From: DATAVB01 sp036267955
Lineage (GTDB): Bacteria; Actinomycetota; Actinomycetes; Mycobacteriales; QHCD01
NCBI GenBank assembly: GCA_036267955.1
Contig: DATAVB010000134.1
Location: 138,218 to 202,217, forward strand
Reading direction: 5' to 3'
DNA length: 64,000 nucleotides
Shown: positions 49,492 to 58,085 of the stretch, one piece after another
Layout: each line of letters opens with the position of its first letter
How positions within the stretch are numbered: position 1 is the first letter of the stretch
Notes under the pieces: generated by a model
The model's database searches: none
What the model saw: the letters and a program-made list of their open reading frames with translations, nothing else
What the model was told of the DNA's origin: nothing
Position numbers and translations under genes: made by a program

Positions 49492-50355
49492 GTGATTGAC
49501 CGTCTGAGCGAGTTGGGCTTCTCCTCCCAGGAGGCCCGCGTCTATGTCGCGCTACTGCAGCAGCCCTCGGCCACCGGATACGAGGTGGCCAAGAGCGCGG
49601 GCCTGCAGCGGGCCAACGTCTATCAGGTGCTGGCATCCCTGGCCGAACGCAACGTCGTCGCCAGGATCTCCGCCGATGCGCCGGCCCGCTTTGTCGCGCT
49701 CCCCCCGGCCGACGTTCTCGGCCGCATCAAGCGACAGACGGCGGAGCGGGCCGACAGTCTCATCGCCGATCTCGCCGCAATGGCCGCGCCCCGCGAACAG
49801 GCGGCGTTCTTCACGTTGCGCGACCGCGAGGCCGTCATCGATCGCAGCGCCGCGCTCGTCGCCGAGGCCACCAAGCGGGTCGCGGTCTGCGCCTGGGCCG
49901 CCGATCTCGACTGGCTCGCCGGCCCGCTTCGGGCCGCCTCCCAGTCGGGCTGCCAGGTGGTGGTCAACGTCTTCGGTGACGCGGATCTGGATTTCGGCGA
50001 GGTCTACCGGCACGAGTCGCCGGCCCGCACCGTCGGCGGCCATCTGCTGACCCTCGCCGTCGACTTCACCACCGCCCTCGTGGCCTCCCTCGACGAACCG
50101 GCCGGCGCCGTGTTCACCAGCCATCCGGCCCTCGTCCGCGTCGTGGAGAAACTGATTCGCGACGAGACGTATCTCGCCGCGATCTACGACCAATTCCCCG
50201 CCGAGCTCGACGCCGCGTTCGGCCCGCACCTGGTCAATCTGCGGACCCGGCTGTTGCCACCCGACCAGGCCGAACAACTCATTTCCATCGTCGGCTTCGG
50301 CGCCGAGGACACCGCCGTCGCCGAGCTTCTCACCGAACCGAACCCGAAAGGCTGA
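49492..50355 (+). CDS. TrmB-type transcription regulator
   Basis: 287-aa regulator: winged HTH at residues ~1-75 (LGFSSQEARVYVALLQQPSATGYEVAK, RANVYQVLASLAERNVVARI in parts), helix LPPADVLGRIKRQ, and a PLD-like C-terminal ligand domain. GTG start; the ATG just upstream is out of frame. Followed after 2 bp by the PurA-like gene, so it probably regulates that gene and may sense its substrate or product. Confidence 0.86.
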   Translation: MIDRLSELGFSSQEARVYVALLQQPSATGYEVAKSAGLQRANVYQVLASLAERNVVARISADAPARFVALPPADVLGRIKRQTAERADSLIADLAAMAAPREQAAFFTLRDREAVIDRSAALVAEATKRVAVCAWAADLDWLAGPLRAASQSGCQVVVNVFGDADLDFGEVYRHESPARTVGGHLLTLAVDFTTALVASLDEPAGAVFTSHPALVRVVEKLIRDETYLAAIYDQFPAELDAAFGPHLVNLRTRLLPPDQAEQLISIVGFGAEDTAVAELLTEPNPKG

Positions 50356-50357
50356 CT

Positions 50358-51428
50358 ATGAGCGCGATCGTGATCGTCGATGCCATGTGGGGCGACTCCG
50401 GCAAGGGCAAGACCTGCGCCCACCTCGCCGCCCGGCACAACGCCGAGTTGGCCGTACGGGCCGGAGTCGGCACCAATGCCGGCGCCAGCGTCGTCCTTGA
50501 CGACGGCACCGTCATCAAGGCCCGCCAACTCCCCACCGGCTGGCTCAATCCGGGCACCCGCGTCGCCGTCGGATCCGGCGTACTGGTCGACCCTCAGGTC
50601 CTGGCCGGTGAGATCGACCGGTTCGGTCTGGCCGACCGAGCCGTCATCGACGGCCGATGCGCGATCATCACGCCGGACCACATCAGGGCCGAGTTGGACG
50701 ACATTCACCTCGCCGCGACCGTCGGCTCCACCTGTACCGGAAACGGCTATGCCCGAGCCGATTTCGTGCTGCGCCGGGCCCAGCAGGCGCGCGACCTTCC
50801 CGAGCTGAAACCGTACGTCCGCGATGTCGCCCGCGAAGCGAACACCGTCGCCGCGACGCCGGGCCAGACCGTCATCGTGGAAGGTTCGCAGGGCACCCTG
50901 TTGTCGCTCGCCTTCAGCGCCGACTATCCGTGCGCGACCTCCGACAACTGCACCGCGGCCGCGGCGATGGACGATGTCGGGCTCAACTGGCGCCTGGTCA
51001 CCGACGTCGTGATGGTCGTCAAGGCCATGCCGAGCCGGGTCGGCGAAGGGCCACTCCCGTTCGAGATCTCCGAGGCGGAAGCGGTGGCGCGCGGAATCGC
51101 CGAACACGGGGTCGTCACCGGCCGTCCGCGCCGGAAGGCCGACGACATCGACTTCGAACTGCTCGAATACGCCACGATGCTCAACGGCCCCACCCAGATC
51201 GCCCTGACCTTCTGCGATCACTACGACGCCCAGATGCGCGGCGCGCGGAATGTCGACCAGATCACGCCACGGGTACGGGATCTGATCGACCGGGTCGAGC
51301 AGGCAACCGGTGCGCCGGTGACGATGGTCGACACCGGGCCCCGGTTGCACGACATGCTCGACCTGGCCGTGCCGCCGGCTACCGCGAGGGCGACCGACGG
51401 CAGGGTTTTGGACGGTCAGCTCACATAG
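50358..51428 (+). CDS. Archaeal-type adenylosuccinate synthetase paralog
   Basis: 356 aa, against ~430 for bacterial PurA and ~340 for archaeal-type and PurZ-like enzymes. The GTP-binding WGDSGKGK loop keeps the Asp base but has Ser for Glu; GVGTNAGAS replaces the usual GxNAGHT/S, so the catalytic His is Ala. ARQLPTGWLNPG, GSGVLVDPQV, VEGSQGTLLS, MPSRVGEGPLPFE and VTGRPRR are otherwise strongly conserved. It should bind GTP and a purine-type nucleotide with an amino acid, but the chemistry may differ from IMP to adenylosuccinate. No other purine gene is near; the TrmB partner suggests regulated, specialised use. Confidence 0.83.
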   Translation: MSAIVIVDAMWGDSGKGKTCAHLAARHNAELAVRAGVGTNAGASVVLDDGTVIKARQLPTGWLNPGTRVAVGSGVLVDPQVLAGEIDRFGLADRAVIDGRCAIITPDHIRAELDDIHLAATVGSTCTGNGYARADFVLRRAQQARDLPELKPYVRDVAREANTVAATPGQTVIVEGSQGTLLSLAFSADYPCATSDNCTAAAAMDDVGLNWRLVTDVVMVVKAMPSRVGEGPLPFEISEAEAVARGIAEHGVVTGRPRRKADDIDFELLEYATMLNGPTQIALTFCDHYDAQMRGARNVDQITPRVRDLIDRVEQATGAPVTMVDTGPRLHDMLDLAVPPATARATDGRVLDGQLT

Positions 51429-52291
51429 ACCGTCGGCGGGCCGATGTAGTTGGCGTTGCCGTCGGAGAAGTTGACCTCGGCGTGTGAGCCGTCACCGCGG
51501 GCATAGCCGTAGAGCGACTCGGTGACCCGCAGGTATGCCGTGTCAGCACCCAGCAGGTCGGAGTAGTAGAACACCGGCGCGTTGTCGTACCGGTTGTTCA
51601 GATTGATGTTCTGCCCGTCGTAATCGAAGATGTTGACCGAGGTCGTCGGCTTCGCGTTGTACTGGTAGCCCATCGCCGACACGTCGAGCCGGACGTGCGC
51701 CTCCTTCGAGTCCCAAAATCCGTCGTCGGCGTGGCAGATGAAATAGCCGTGCAACGGGCAGCTGATCGTGTAGCTGTACGACCGGTCCTCGCGCGGATTG
51801 AAGTAGAACCACCAGTCGGCCAGCACGTCGATCGACGCGGCACCGCTGCCGAACCAGCCGTTGCCAGATCCCTTCGCGTCGTCCCACAGGTCGACCGCGC
51901 CGGGGTTGTACCCGGAGTAGTAGACGCTGCCGTTCGAGTTGTACAGCCGTACATAATAGGGCTGCAGGCTGGCGTAGAGCGCTGCGCTGAACACGACCGA
52001 CGCGCGGTCGGCGACCCGCAGCATGCCTTTCGCGTCCGGCGCCTCGGCCAGCCGCGCCTTGGCCTCGGTGACCACCTTGCGGGCGTCTTTCGCCCCGTGC
52101 TTGCCGAATTCGTCGTCGAGACTCTGAACCGTTGTCGCCATGTCGCCGAGGGCACCCATCGCACGTTCGATGTTGCGGTCGGCCCTGGTGGCAATGTCTC
52201 GTTCGTTGGCCTGGCGGGTCATCGCCCGTTCGGCGACCTCGTGATCGCGCGCGGCCAGTAGCTCGTGCAGGATTGCGTCTGGTGCGGACAT
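51416..52291 (-). CDS. Hypothetical protein with helical N- and aromatic beta-rich C-terminal part
   Basis: 291 aa. Residues ~1-95 are helical and charged (LLAARDHEVAERAMTRQANE, VVTEAKARLAEAPDAK). The C-terminal ~190 residues are rich in Tyr, Asn, Trp and Gly (YNSNGSVYYSGYNPG, WWFYFNPREDRSYSY, FICHADDGFWDSKE) and look like a beta-structured domain. No known family is recognised and there is no signal peptide. The 3' end overlaps the convergent PurA-like gene by 13 bp. Confidence 0.7.
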   Translation of the reverse strand: MSAPDAILHELLAARDHEVAERAMTRQANERDIATRADRNIERAMGALGDMATTVQSLDDEFGKHGAKDARKVVTEAKARLAEAPDAKGMLRVADRASVVFSAALYASLQPYYVRLYNSNGSVYYSGYNPGAVDLWDDAKGSGNGWFGSGAASIDVLADWWFYFNPREDRSYSYTISCPLHGYFICHADDGFWDSKEAHVRLDVSAMGYQYNAKPTTSVNIFDYDGQNINLNNRYDNAPVFYYSDLLGADTAYLRVTESLYGYARGDGSHAEVNFSDGNANYIGPPTVYVS

Positions 52292-52766
52292 CGTCGTCCC
52301 CTTCGCGGTGGTAAATGAACATGGGGCACCAGCACGGGCGGCATGAAAACCCGATCAAGAAAAAGATTATCCCCGATAAACCAGAACCCCCGACGGGCCG
52401 AATTGTAGCTACGCTCCGCGCCGTACCACAAGCAGAAAGTGCTGGCCCACAAACGATCTATGCAACGGAACGAGCTGCCCAAAACGCCGACGCCGTACGA
52501 ATGCAATTCACGACAGAACTTGCCAGCCAAGTAACTTGATGGGCGAATTATCGGTCATCGGACGGGGTCGTTACGCAGCATCTGCTAGCGACTGTCCTCA
52601 ATGGGCGGTAGCCCGGAGCGGCGGAGCCCCGGCCCGGCGGCATCGCCGCGCTGCCCGATCAGGCATTATCTCGTCCCGTACGACCTGCACCATAGGGCAA
52701 CGATCCCAGCCCAGTGGGCCGGAAACCCGTCGCTCGACCGCGGAAAGGGGCTGGGATGATGCCGCC
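52292..52766. other. 475-bp intergenic stretch with hairpin
   Basis: No gene that I can support. The left part (52300-52540) is clearly AT-richer than its surroundings. The right part contains a 10-bp inverted repeat, ATCCCAGCCC (52703-52712) with 52748-52757, ending just before the HAD remnant, which could be an old terminator or leader hairpin. Confidence 0.5.
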
Positions 52767-53170
52767 ATGCAGCTACGAGCCATCCTGTTCGACGCCGACG
52801 GCGTCATCCAACGTACGCCGCAGAACTGGCTGGCTGATCTGGCCGCACGGCTGGAACTGGACGCCGCCGAGGCCGAGGATCTGCTGAGCGACCTGTTCGA
52901 CGCGGAACGCCCGACGCTGGTGGGGACCGGCGACTTCCGTTCCGCGTTGGCCTCAGTGCTCGACCGGTGGGACCGGAGTCGACTCCTGGAGGCAGCACTC
53001 ACCTCCTGGCATGAGATAGAAGTCGATCACGAGATGCTCGCCGTCGTCGACCGGGCAAGGTGCTGTTCGTCGACGACAGCGAGCGCAACGTCGATGCGGC
53101 CTCGGAATTGGGACTGCGCACCGTCCTGCACACTCCGGGGCAGGAGTTCGCCGGACTACCCGACGACTGA
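52767..53170 (+). pseudogene. HAD-family hydrolase, internally deleted
   Basis: MQLRAILFDADGVIQRTP (motif I) and a cap region run to HEMLAVVD (~53050), then the frame shifts and the sequence jumps to GKVLFVDDSERNVDAASELG (motif IV) up to the TGA at 53168. Motifs II (Ser/Thr) and III (Lys) are missing, so a deletion with frame change has inactivated it. Confidence 0.8.
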
Positions 53171-53183
53171 AAGGCAGGAACCA

Positions 53184-54044
53184 GTGTCGACCTCCGCCAC
53201 CCGCGCCGCCGAACGGCCGGCGCTGCTGGAGTACGCCGAGTCCGTGCTCGGACCGGTCGATTTTGTCGGCGACCGCTCCTGGGATCACGCGGAGGCGCAC
53301 GTCATCGAGGTCACCGACGCCCGGGGCGTCGGCTGGATGGTGAAGCACTGTTTCCGGAGCCGGGTCTTCGAGCGGGAGACCGATGCGCTGCGCGACTGGG
53401 CTCCCGCGATCGGCGCCGGCCGGGCCCCGGAACTCCGCGCGAGCGACCGTGAGACCCAGACGTTCATCACCCGGCGACTGCCCGGCACCGCGGGTGTCGC
53501 CGCGACCCCGGACGCGTTTCGCCAGGCCGGCGCGCTGACCCGCCGGCTGCACGACTCGGGCCCGGTCACCCCGGTGCCCGATCTCGCCGCGAGCGTCGCC
53601 GAACAGATGGAGTCCTGGCTCGCCAGAATGCCCGGCGTCGCCGACCCAGCCGACGTGGATTACGCGCGGGGCCGGCTGCGCGACTTCGCGAAGCTGCCGC
53701 CGACGTTCGAAGTGCGTTGCCACAACGACAATCAGCCGCGGAACTGGCTCGTGACCGACGACGGCACGGTCGCCCTGATCGATTTCGGCCGGGCCAAGAT
53801 CAATGTCTGGCTGCGCGACGTGGAGCGCATGTATTTCGCCGAGTGGCGCGATCACCCCGAATTGCAGGAGGCGTTCCTGCGCGGCTACGGCCGGGAGCTC
53901 AGCGACGCGGACATCGAATGGCTGCGCTGCATGGGCATCGGCGGCAGCATCGGCGGACGGTTGTGGGCCCGGGAACATCACGCCCCGGCCTTCGAGCAGC
54001 ACCACGTCGACATGCTCGACCGGATCCGCGCCGGAGAGCGGTAG
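53184..54044 (+). CDS. APH-family small-molecule kinase
   Basis: 286-aa phosphotransferase. WMVKHCFRSRVFERETDAL carries the ATP lysine; FEVRCHNDNQPRNWL is the Brenner catalytic loop (HND...N) and VALIDFGRAKINVW the metal-binding Asp motif. GTG 53184 with AGGCAGGA upstream. Family members modify aminoglycosides, choline, homoserine or other hydroxyl compounds; no substrate can be named. Confidence 0.86.
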   Translation: MSTSATRAAERPALLEYAESVLGPVDFVGDRSWDHAEAHVIEVTDARGVGWMVKHCFRSRVFERETDALRDWAPAIGAGRAPELRASDRETQTFITRRLPGTAGVAATPDAFRQAGALTRRLHDSGPVTPVPDLAASVAEQMESWLARMPGVADPADVDYARGRLRDFAKLPPTFEVRCHNDNQPRNWLVTDDGTVALIDFGRAKINVWLRDVERMYFAEWRDHPELQEAFLRGYGRELSDADIEWLRCMGIGGSIGGRLWAREHHAPAFEQHHVDMLDRIRAGER

Positions 54045-54045
54045 C

Positions 54046-54801
54046 TCACACCGCGGCCCACCCGCCGTCGACGGACAGCGTCGCGCCGTGGATGTTGGCG
54101 GCGTCGTCGCCGGCGAGGAAGACGACGGCCGCCGCGACCTCGGCCGGCGTACTCGCCCGCCGGGACGGCACGGCCGCGAGCAGCGGGGCCAGCACGTCGC
54201 CGATGGCCTCGTTCCGCTCGGTCAGCGTCGGGCCGGGAGCCACCGTGTTGACCCGGACCCCGGCTGGTCCGAATTCGGCCGCCCACGATTTCGTCAGCGA
54301 ATGAATGGCCGCCTTCGTGGTGCTGTAAAGCGCCGACCGGGCCATTCCGATCAGGCCGTTGATCGACCCGACGTTGACGATCGCGCCGGATCCCCGTGCC
54401 GCCATGGCTGGGGCGACGAGGCCGGTCAGCAGAAATGCGGCCTTGACGTTGACAGCCAGCGCCCGGTCGATGAGCGCCTCCTCGACGTCGGCGGTATCGG
54501 CCGGGTCGATCAGCAACGCCGCGTTGTTGACCAGGATGTCAATCCGGCCACCGAGGACAGCGGTCGCCGCGTCCGCCAGGTCGCGTACGGCGGGGCCGCC
54601 GCCGGCGAGGTCGGCGCCGACGAAGCCCGCCCGGCCGCCGGCGCCGACTATGGACTTGACCACCTGTTTGCCGCGGGATTCGTCGCGGCCGCTGACGACG
54701 ACCCGCGCGCCCTCATCCGCCAGCGCGTGGGCGATCGCCACGCCGATCCCGGTCGTCGAGCCGGTCACCAGCGCGGTCCGGTCCTGAAGTCGTGCTCCCA
54801 T
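54046..54801 (-). CDS. SDR-family oxidoreductase
   Basis: 251-aa classical short-chain dehydrogenase with all motifs: TGSTTGIG, ILVNNAAL, catalytic Ser in NVGSINGL and YSTTK. RVNTVAPGPTLTE and HGATLSVDGGWAAV complete the fold. Cofactor likely NAD(P)H. Divergent from a TetR gene across a perfect palindrome, so it is probably that regulator's target. Confidence 0.9.
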   Translation of the reverse strand: MGARLQDRTALVTGSTTGIGVAIAHALADEGARVVVSGRDESRGKQVVKSIVGAGGRAGFVGADLAGGGPAVRDLADAATAVLGGRIDILVNNAALLIDPADTADVEEALIDRALAVNVKAAFLLTGLVAPAMAARGSGAIVNVGSINGLIGMARSALYSTTKAAIHSLTKSWAAEFGPAGVRVNTVAPGPTLTERNEAIGDVLAPLLAAVPSRRASTPAEVAAAVVFLAGDDAANIHGATLSVDGGWAAV

Positions 54802-54817
54802 GACTTGCTCTTCCTCT

Positions 54818-54841
54818 CGTATGGACTGTGCGGTCCATACG
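54818..54841. promoter_or_regulatory. TetR operator palindrome
   Basis: CGTATGGAC-tgtgcg-GTCCATACG: perfect 9-bp arms spaced by six bases, 17 bp from the SDR start and ~48 bp before tetR. The symmetry and place are those of a TetR-family operator. Confidence 0.8.
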
Positions 54842-54889
54842 GTTCCATGCTAAAAATGGACCCACAAGTCCAGAAAGGAAGGGCGATCG

Positions 54890-55501
54890 ATGACGGCCTC
54901 CACGCGCACCCCGAAAGGCGAGGCCACCCGGCGCCGGATCATCGAGGGCACCGCCGCGGAGATCCGGGGGAACGGTGTCGCGGCGGTGACGCTGGACGAC
55001 GTCCGGCATCGGACCGCCACCAGCAAGAGCCAGCTGTTCCACTACTTCCCCGGCGGCAAGGAGGAACTGCTGCTCGCGGTGGCCCAGCACGAGGCCGACC
55101 GGGTGCTCGCCGATCAGCGACCCTATCTCGGTCAGCTGACCTCATGGCGGGCGTGGCAGTCGTGGCGCGACGCCGTCGTCGAGCGCTACCGGCAGCAGGG
55201 GCAGAACTGCCCGCTGAGCGTCCTGCTCTCCGAGGTCGGGCGCAACACTCCCGCCACCCAGGCCGTCACGACCGCCCTGCTCACCCAGTGGCAGGCGGAG
55301 ATCGCGACCGGAATTCGGGACATGCAGCAGCAGGGCAAGGTCGGCCGGCGACTCGACCCGGACCGGACGGCCGCCGCGGTCCTCGCCGGCATTCAGGGTG
55401 GCGTGTCGATCCTGCTGTCCACCGGAGACCTGACCAGCCTCGAGGCCGCCCTGGACCTGGCGATCCGCTATCTGCGCTACAGCGCTGCTCCTCAGCTATA
55501 A
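54890..55501 (+). CDS. TetR-family repressor
   Basis: 203-aa repressor: HTH ATRRRIIEGTAAEIRGNGVA and SKSQLFHYFPGGKEEL, C-terminal ligand domain with WRDAVVERYRQQGQNCPLSVLL. SD not strong. Divergent from the SDR gene it probably controls. The last codons overlap the convergent MerR remnant. Confidence 0.89.
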   Translation: MTASTRTPKGEATRRRIIEGTAAEIRGNGVAAVTLDDVRHRTATSKSQLFHYFPGGKEELLLAVAQHEADRVLADQRPYLGQLTSWRAWQSWRDAVVERYRQQGQNCPLSVLLSEVGRNTPATQAVTTALLTQWQAEIATGIRDMQQQGKVGRRLDPDRTAAAVLAGIQGGVSILLSTGDLTSLEAALDLAIRYLRYSAAPQL

Positions 55502-56078
55502 CTGGATATCAGGCTCGCCGGGACTCTTCGAGTAATCGGTGAGCGCGCGGTATTGGTCGGCCGGCGCCGCGGTGTCTCCGGACATGGCGGCCGGGTCGTC
55601 CCGCCAGGCGGCGCGTACGCCGTCCGACAGCGATTCGTCGCCCCCGTTGACCAGCCTGCGCAGCTCGTCCATCCGGTCGGCCAGCCGCCGCACTCTGGCG
55701 TCGGCCGCTGGAACACCACTGGTACGCAACCGATCGGCCCGGCGATAGAGCTCCGGCCACTCGATCTGCAGCAGGTAGTACGCGGTCGGGCCGAGCGCCG
55801 CGGTGCCCGCCGCCAGGGTCTGGAACTGGTCGGCGTCCAGGTGTCGGCGCAGGACGTGATCCCGGTCGGGGTTCGTACCCTCGATGGCGCGCAGGGTGTC
55901 CAGCAGGTGTAGCCGTTGGTCCCGCACCAGGCGCACCGCGTCGATTCCGGAGTCCAGGCAGACGGTTATCGTCTCCAGGCTCAATCCGGGGCCACGCAGC
56001 GCCAGCACCTCGTACAGCCGGACCAGATCGTCCGCTGGCCTCGGCGAGCGGGCCGACCTTCCAGGTCTTGTCGGTCAT
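55496..56078 (-). pseudogene. MerR-family regulator, HTH deleted
   Basis: MTDKTWKVGPLAEA at 56078 is the start of a TipAL/MerR-type protein, but about 45 residues holding the HTH and wing are missing; at ~56036 the sequence jumps, out of frame, to ADDLVRLYEVLALRGPGLSLETI. The remaining 170 residues (ending SKSPGEPDIQL) form the complete coiled-coil and effector part. The loss of the DNA-binding helix makes it non-functional as a regulator, though the long 3' frame is still intact from an internal ATG at 56008. Confidence 0.78.
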
Positions 56079-56122
56079 GGGTCAACCATGCTTCCTCACG
56101 TCGCGTGAGGAGCAAGCGCCGA

Positions 56123-57310
56123 CTATTCGTGCATCAGCAGCGTGTCGCTGGCCTGGAAGAGCTGCGACCACAAATTCGGGCTGGCCTTTTCGGTCGCCAT
56201 GGCCACGGTCAGCCGGCCGGCCGCCTCGACGTTCTGCAGGTCGAGAACCTGCGACCAGGGCTGCTGGGTGCGCACACTCGTTCCGCGCTGAATCATCGCC
56301 CGGAGCTTGCCGACATTGACTTTGGCCGCCGCCGCGTCGGCACTGACCAGGACGATGACCAGTGTGGGCTGCTGCTTCCCGCTGGTGACCCCGATACCGG
56401 CCAGCCGGTACGGCCCCAGCGCCTCCGCCTTCAATTGGGCCAGAATTTCCTGACTCGGCGCCGCGCCCGATCCCGGGATCCCCTCGTGGGCAACCTCATC
56501 GACGCTCGGCGGCGTGGCGGTCAGAATGGCCGAGTAGGCGTGCTTCTCATCCAGCAGTTTGGCTGCGGCAGAGAAGTCCTGGTTTCCGGTGAGCGACTCT
56601 CCGGTCCGCGTCGTGGCGTCGAGCCCGGCGTGCACGGTCGGGTCGTTTCGGCCGTAGACAAATGAACTGTCGTCCGGAAGCGCCACTCGCCGGCTGCCGC
56701 CGAGGTCGGTAAACAGACCGGTGTGCACCTGGTTCATATCGATCCGGTTGTCATCGAGCCAGCTGTAGACCGTCGTCTTGTCGTAGGTCGGCGTCCGCAG
56801 CTTCGTGCTCCAGGTCTTGTCCGCGTGGACCGCCCTATCGACCGCGGCCCGGTCGAACTGGCCGCGGGCCGCGAGATAGATGTCAGGCTGACCGCCGGCG
56901 CTGACATCGGCCCCGACGTCGTGCGGGTCGAGGCCGAGCTGCTTGGTCGAATCCGGGGCGTACATCGCCAGCTGTTGGCTGAGGTCCGAGCCCGGCATGC
57001 CGTTCTTGGAATAGAGCAAGGTGTAGAAACGCGTCACCGTCGCCTGATTGGCCTTTGCCGCCGGCATCGACAATCCGGCCACCTTTGCACCGACCGCGTA
57101 AAGATTCACCGTCACCGGGTTCTTCGTGACGCCCGCGTTGTTCGGGACGAGACCCAGCATGCCCTGGATCGACTGGGCCGGTGGCGTGTCATGCGCCGAA
57201 CTGTGCGCCGAACCGTCGACCTTGCTGGACGAACAGGCCGCGGCCAGCGCTCCGACAACCCCGATGCACAGAACGGCAGATGTACGATTTCTCGCGATAC
57301 CGCGCCTCAT
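56123..57310 (-). CDS. Putative secreted lipoprotein
   Basis: 395-aa lipoprotein of unknown function: signal RTSAVLCIGVVGALAAACSS with lipobox AAAC (Cys ~26), then a soluble alpha/beta domain (ATVTRFYTLLYSKNGMPG, LGLDPHDVGADVSAGGQ, ALGPYRLAGIGVTSGKQQP). ATG 57310 is used; a GTG six bases upstream is possible. Divergent from an ArsR-like regulator. Confidence 0.7.
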   Translation of the reverse strand: MRRGIARNRTSAVLCIGVVGALAAACSSSKVDGSAHSSAHDTPPAQSIQGMLGLVPNNAGVTKNPVTVNLYAVGAKVAGLSMPAAKANQATVTRFYTLLYSKNGMPGSDLSQQLAMYAPDSTKQLGLDPHDVGADVSAGGQPDIYLAARGQFDRAAVDRAVHADKTWSTKLRTPTYDKTTVYSWLDDNRIDMNQVHTGLFTDLGGSRRVALPDDSSFVYGRNDPTVHAGLDATTRTGESLTGNQDFSAAAKLLDEKHAYSAILTATPPSVDEVAHEGIPGSGAAPSQEILAQLKAEALGPYRLAGIGVTSGKQQPTLVIVLVSADAAAAKVNVGKLRAMIQRGTSVRTQQPWSQVLDLQNVEAAGRLTVAMATEKASPNLWSQLFQASDTLLMHE

Positions 57311-57363
57311 TTTCACCCAGGGATCGTAGCGACCCGGCCGGCGCCGGCTGACCACCGGCAGCC

Positions 57364-57401
57364 TTGACAACGACTCTTTCGAAACACTACATTCGAAACA
57401 T
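57364..57401 (+). promoter_or_regulatory. Leaderless promoter with TTCGAAACA repeats
   Basis: -35 TTGACA (57364-57369) and -10 TACATT (57388-57393) at 18-bp spacing place transcription start at or next to the ATG at 57400. Direct repeats TTCGAAACA (57379-57387 and 57393-57401), each with palindromic TTCGAA, overlap the -10, an apt autoregulatory site for the ArsR-like protein. Confidence 0.65.
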
Positions 57402-57984
57402 GTCTTTAAACGATGCGGGTTCAGGTGTCCGGGCCATGCGCGATCCGAAGGCCATGCGCGCCATGGCGCATCCGGTTCGCCTGCAGGTCATGGAGATTCT
57501 CAATGAAGAGGGGGCGCTGACCGCCACCGAGTTGGGCGAGCGCATCGGGGAGAGCCCGGCCAATACGTCGTTCCATCTGCGCACCCTCGCCAAGTACGGC
57601 TTCGTCGAGGAGGCCGAGGGCGGCAAGGGCCGCAGCCGGCCGTGGCGTCGGGTGTCCGGCGGCATCATGGTCCGCGAGGACGAGCTGACCGGCGACGCCC
57701 GGCGGGCCGCGATGGCGATGGTCGGCGCATTGCGAGGGGCGGTCTTCCGCCGGATCGAACGCTGGGCAGGCGAACGGGCCGGCTATTCCGAGCCGTGGCA
57801 GCGGGCCGGGTTCGAAATCGAATTCAAGGGCACGCTCTCCCCGGAGGAGTTGGCGCAGGTCGGCGCGAAGATCAAGGAGGCGTTGGCGCCCTACCGACGT
57901 AGTGATGCACCGCCGGACGCGGCCCGGATCACCGTCGCCGCGTGGGGATTCCCGACCGATTCCGCAGCGCTGGAATCCAGCTGA
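57400..57984 (+). CDS. ArsR-like winged-helix regulator
   Basis: 194-aa regulator: AHPVRLQVMEILNEEGALT, ATELGERIGESPANTSFHLR, TLAKYGFVEEAEG..RPWRRV, then a C-terminal helical domain. ATG 57400 sits at the predicted +1 of a TTGACA promoter. Divergent from the lipoprotein gene, a probable target. Signal unknown. Confidence 0.85.
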   Translation: MSLNDAGSGVRAMRDPKAMRAMAHPVRLQVMEILNEEGALTATELGERIGESPANTSFHLRTLAKYGFVEEAEGGKGRSRPWRRVSGGIMVREDELTGDARRAAMAMVGALRGAVFRRIERWAGERAGYSEPWQRAGFEIEFKGTLSPEELAQVGAKIKEALAPYRRSDAPPDAARITVAAWGFPTDSAALESS

Positions 57985-58085
57985 ACACAACGGATTGTTG
58001 GGCCCGGATATCCCACGCCAGTGGTCTAACCGGGATTTTCGCCCGCACCGTCGGCGACCGGCCGCCCGACTAGGCTCCCGGTCCT

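Noticed and set aside
52315..52539. 75-codon open frame in the AT-rich gap (MNMGHQHGRHE...)
   Set aside because: No ribosome binding site, no family similarity and composition not clearly coding; a frame on the other strand is equally open.
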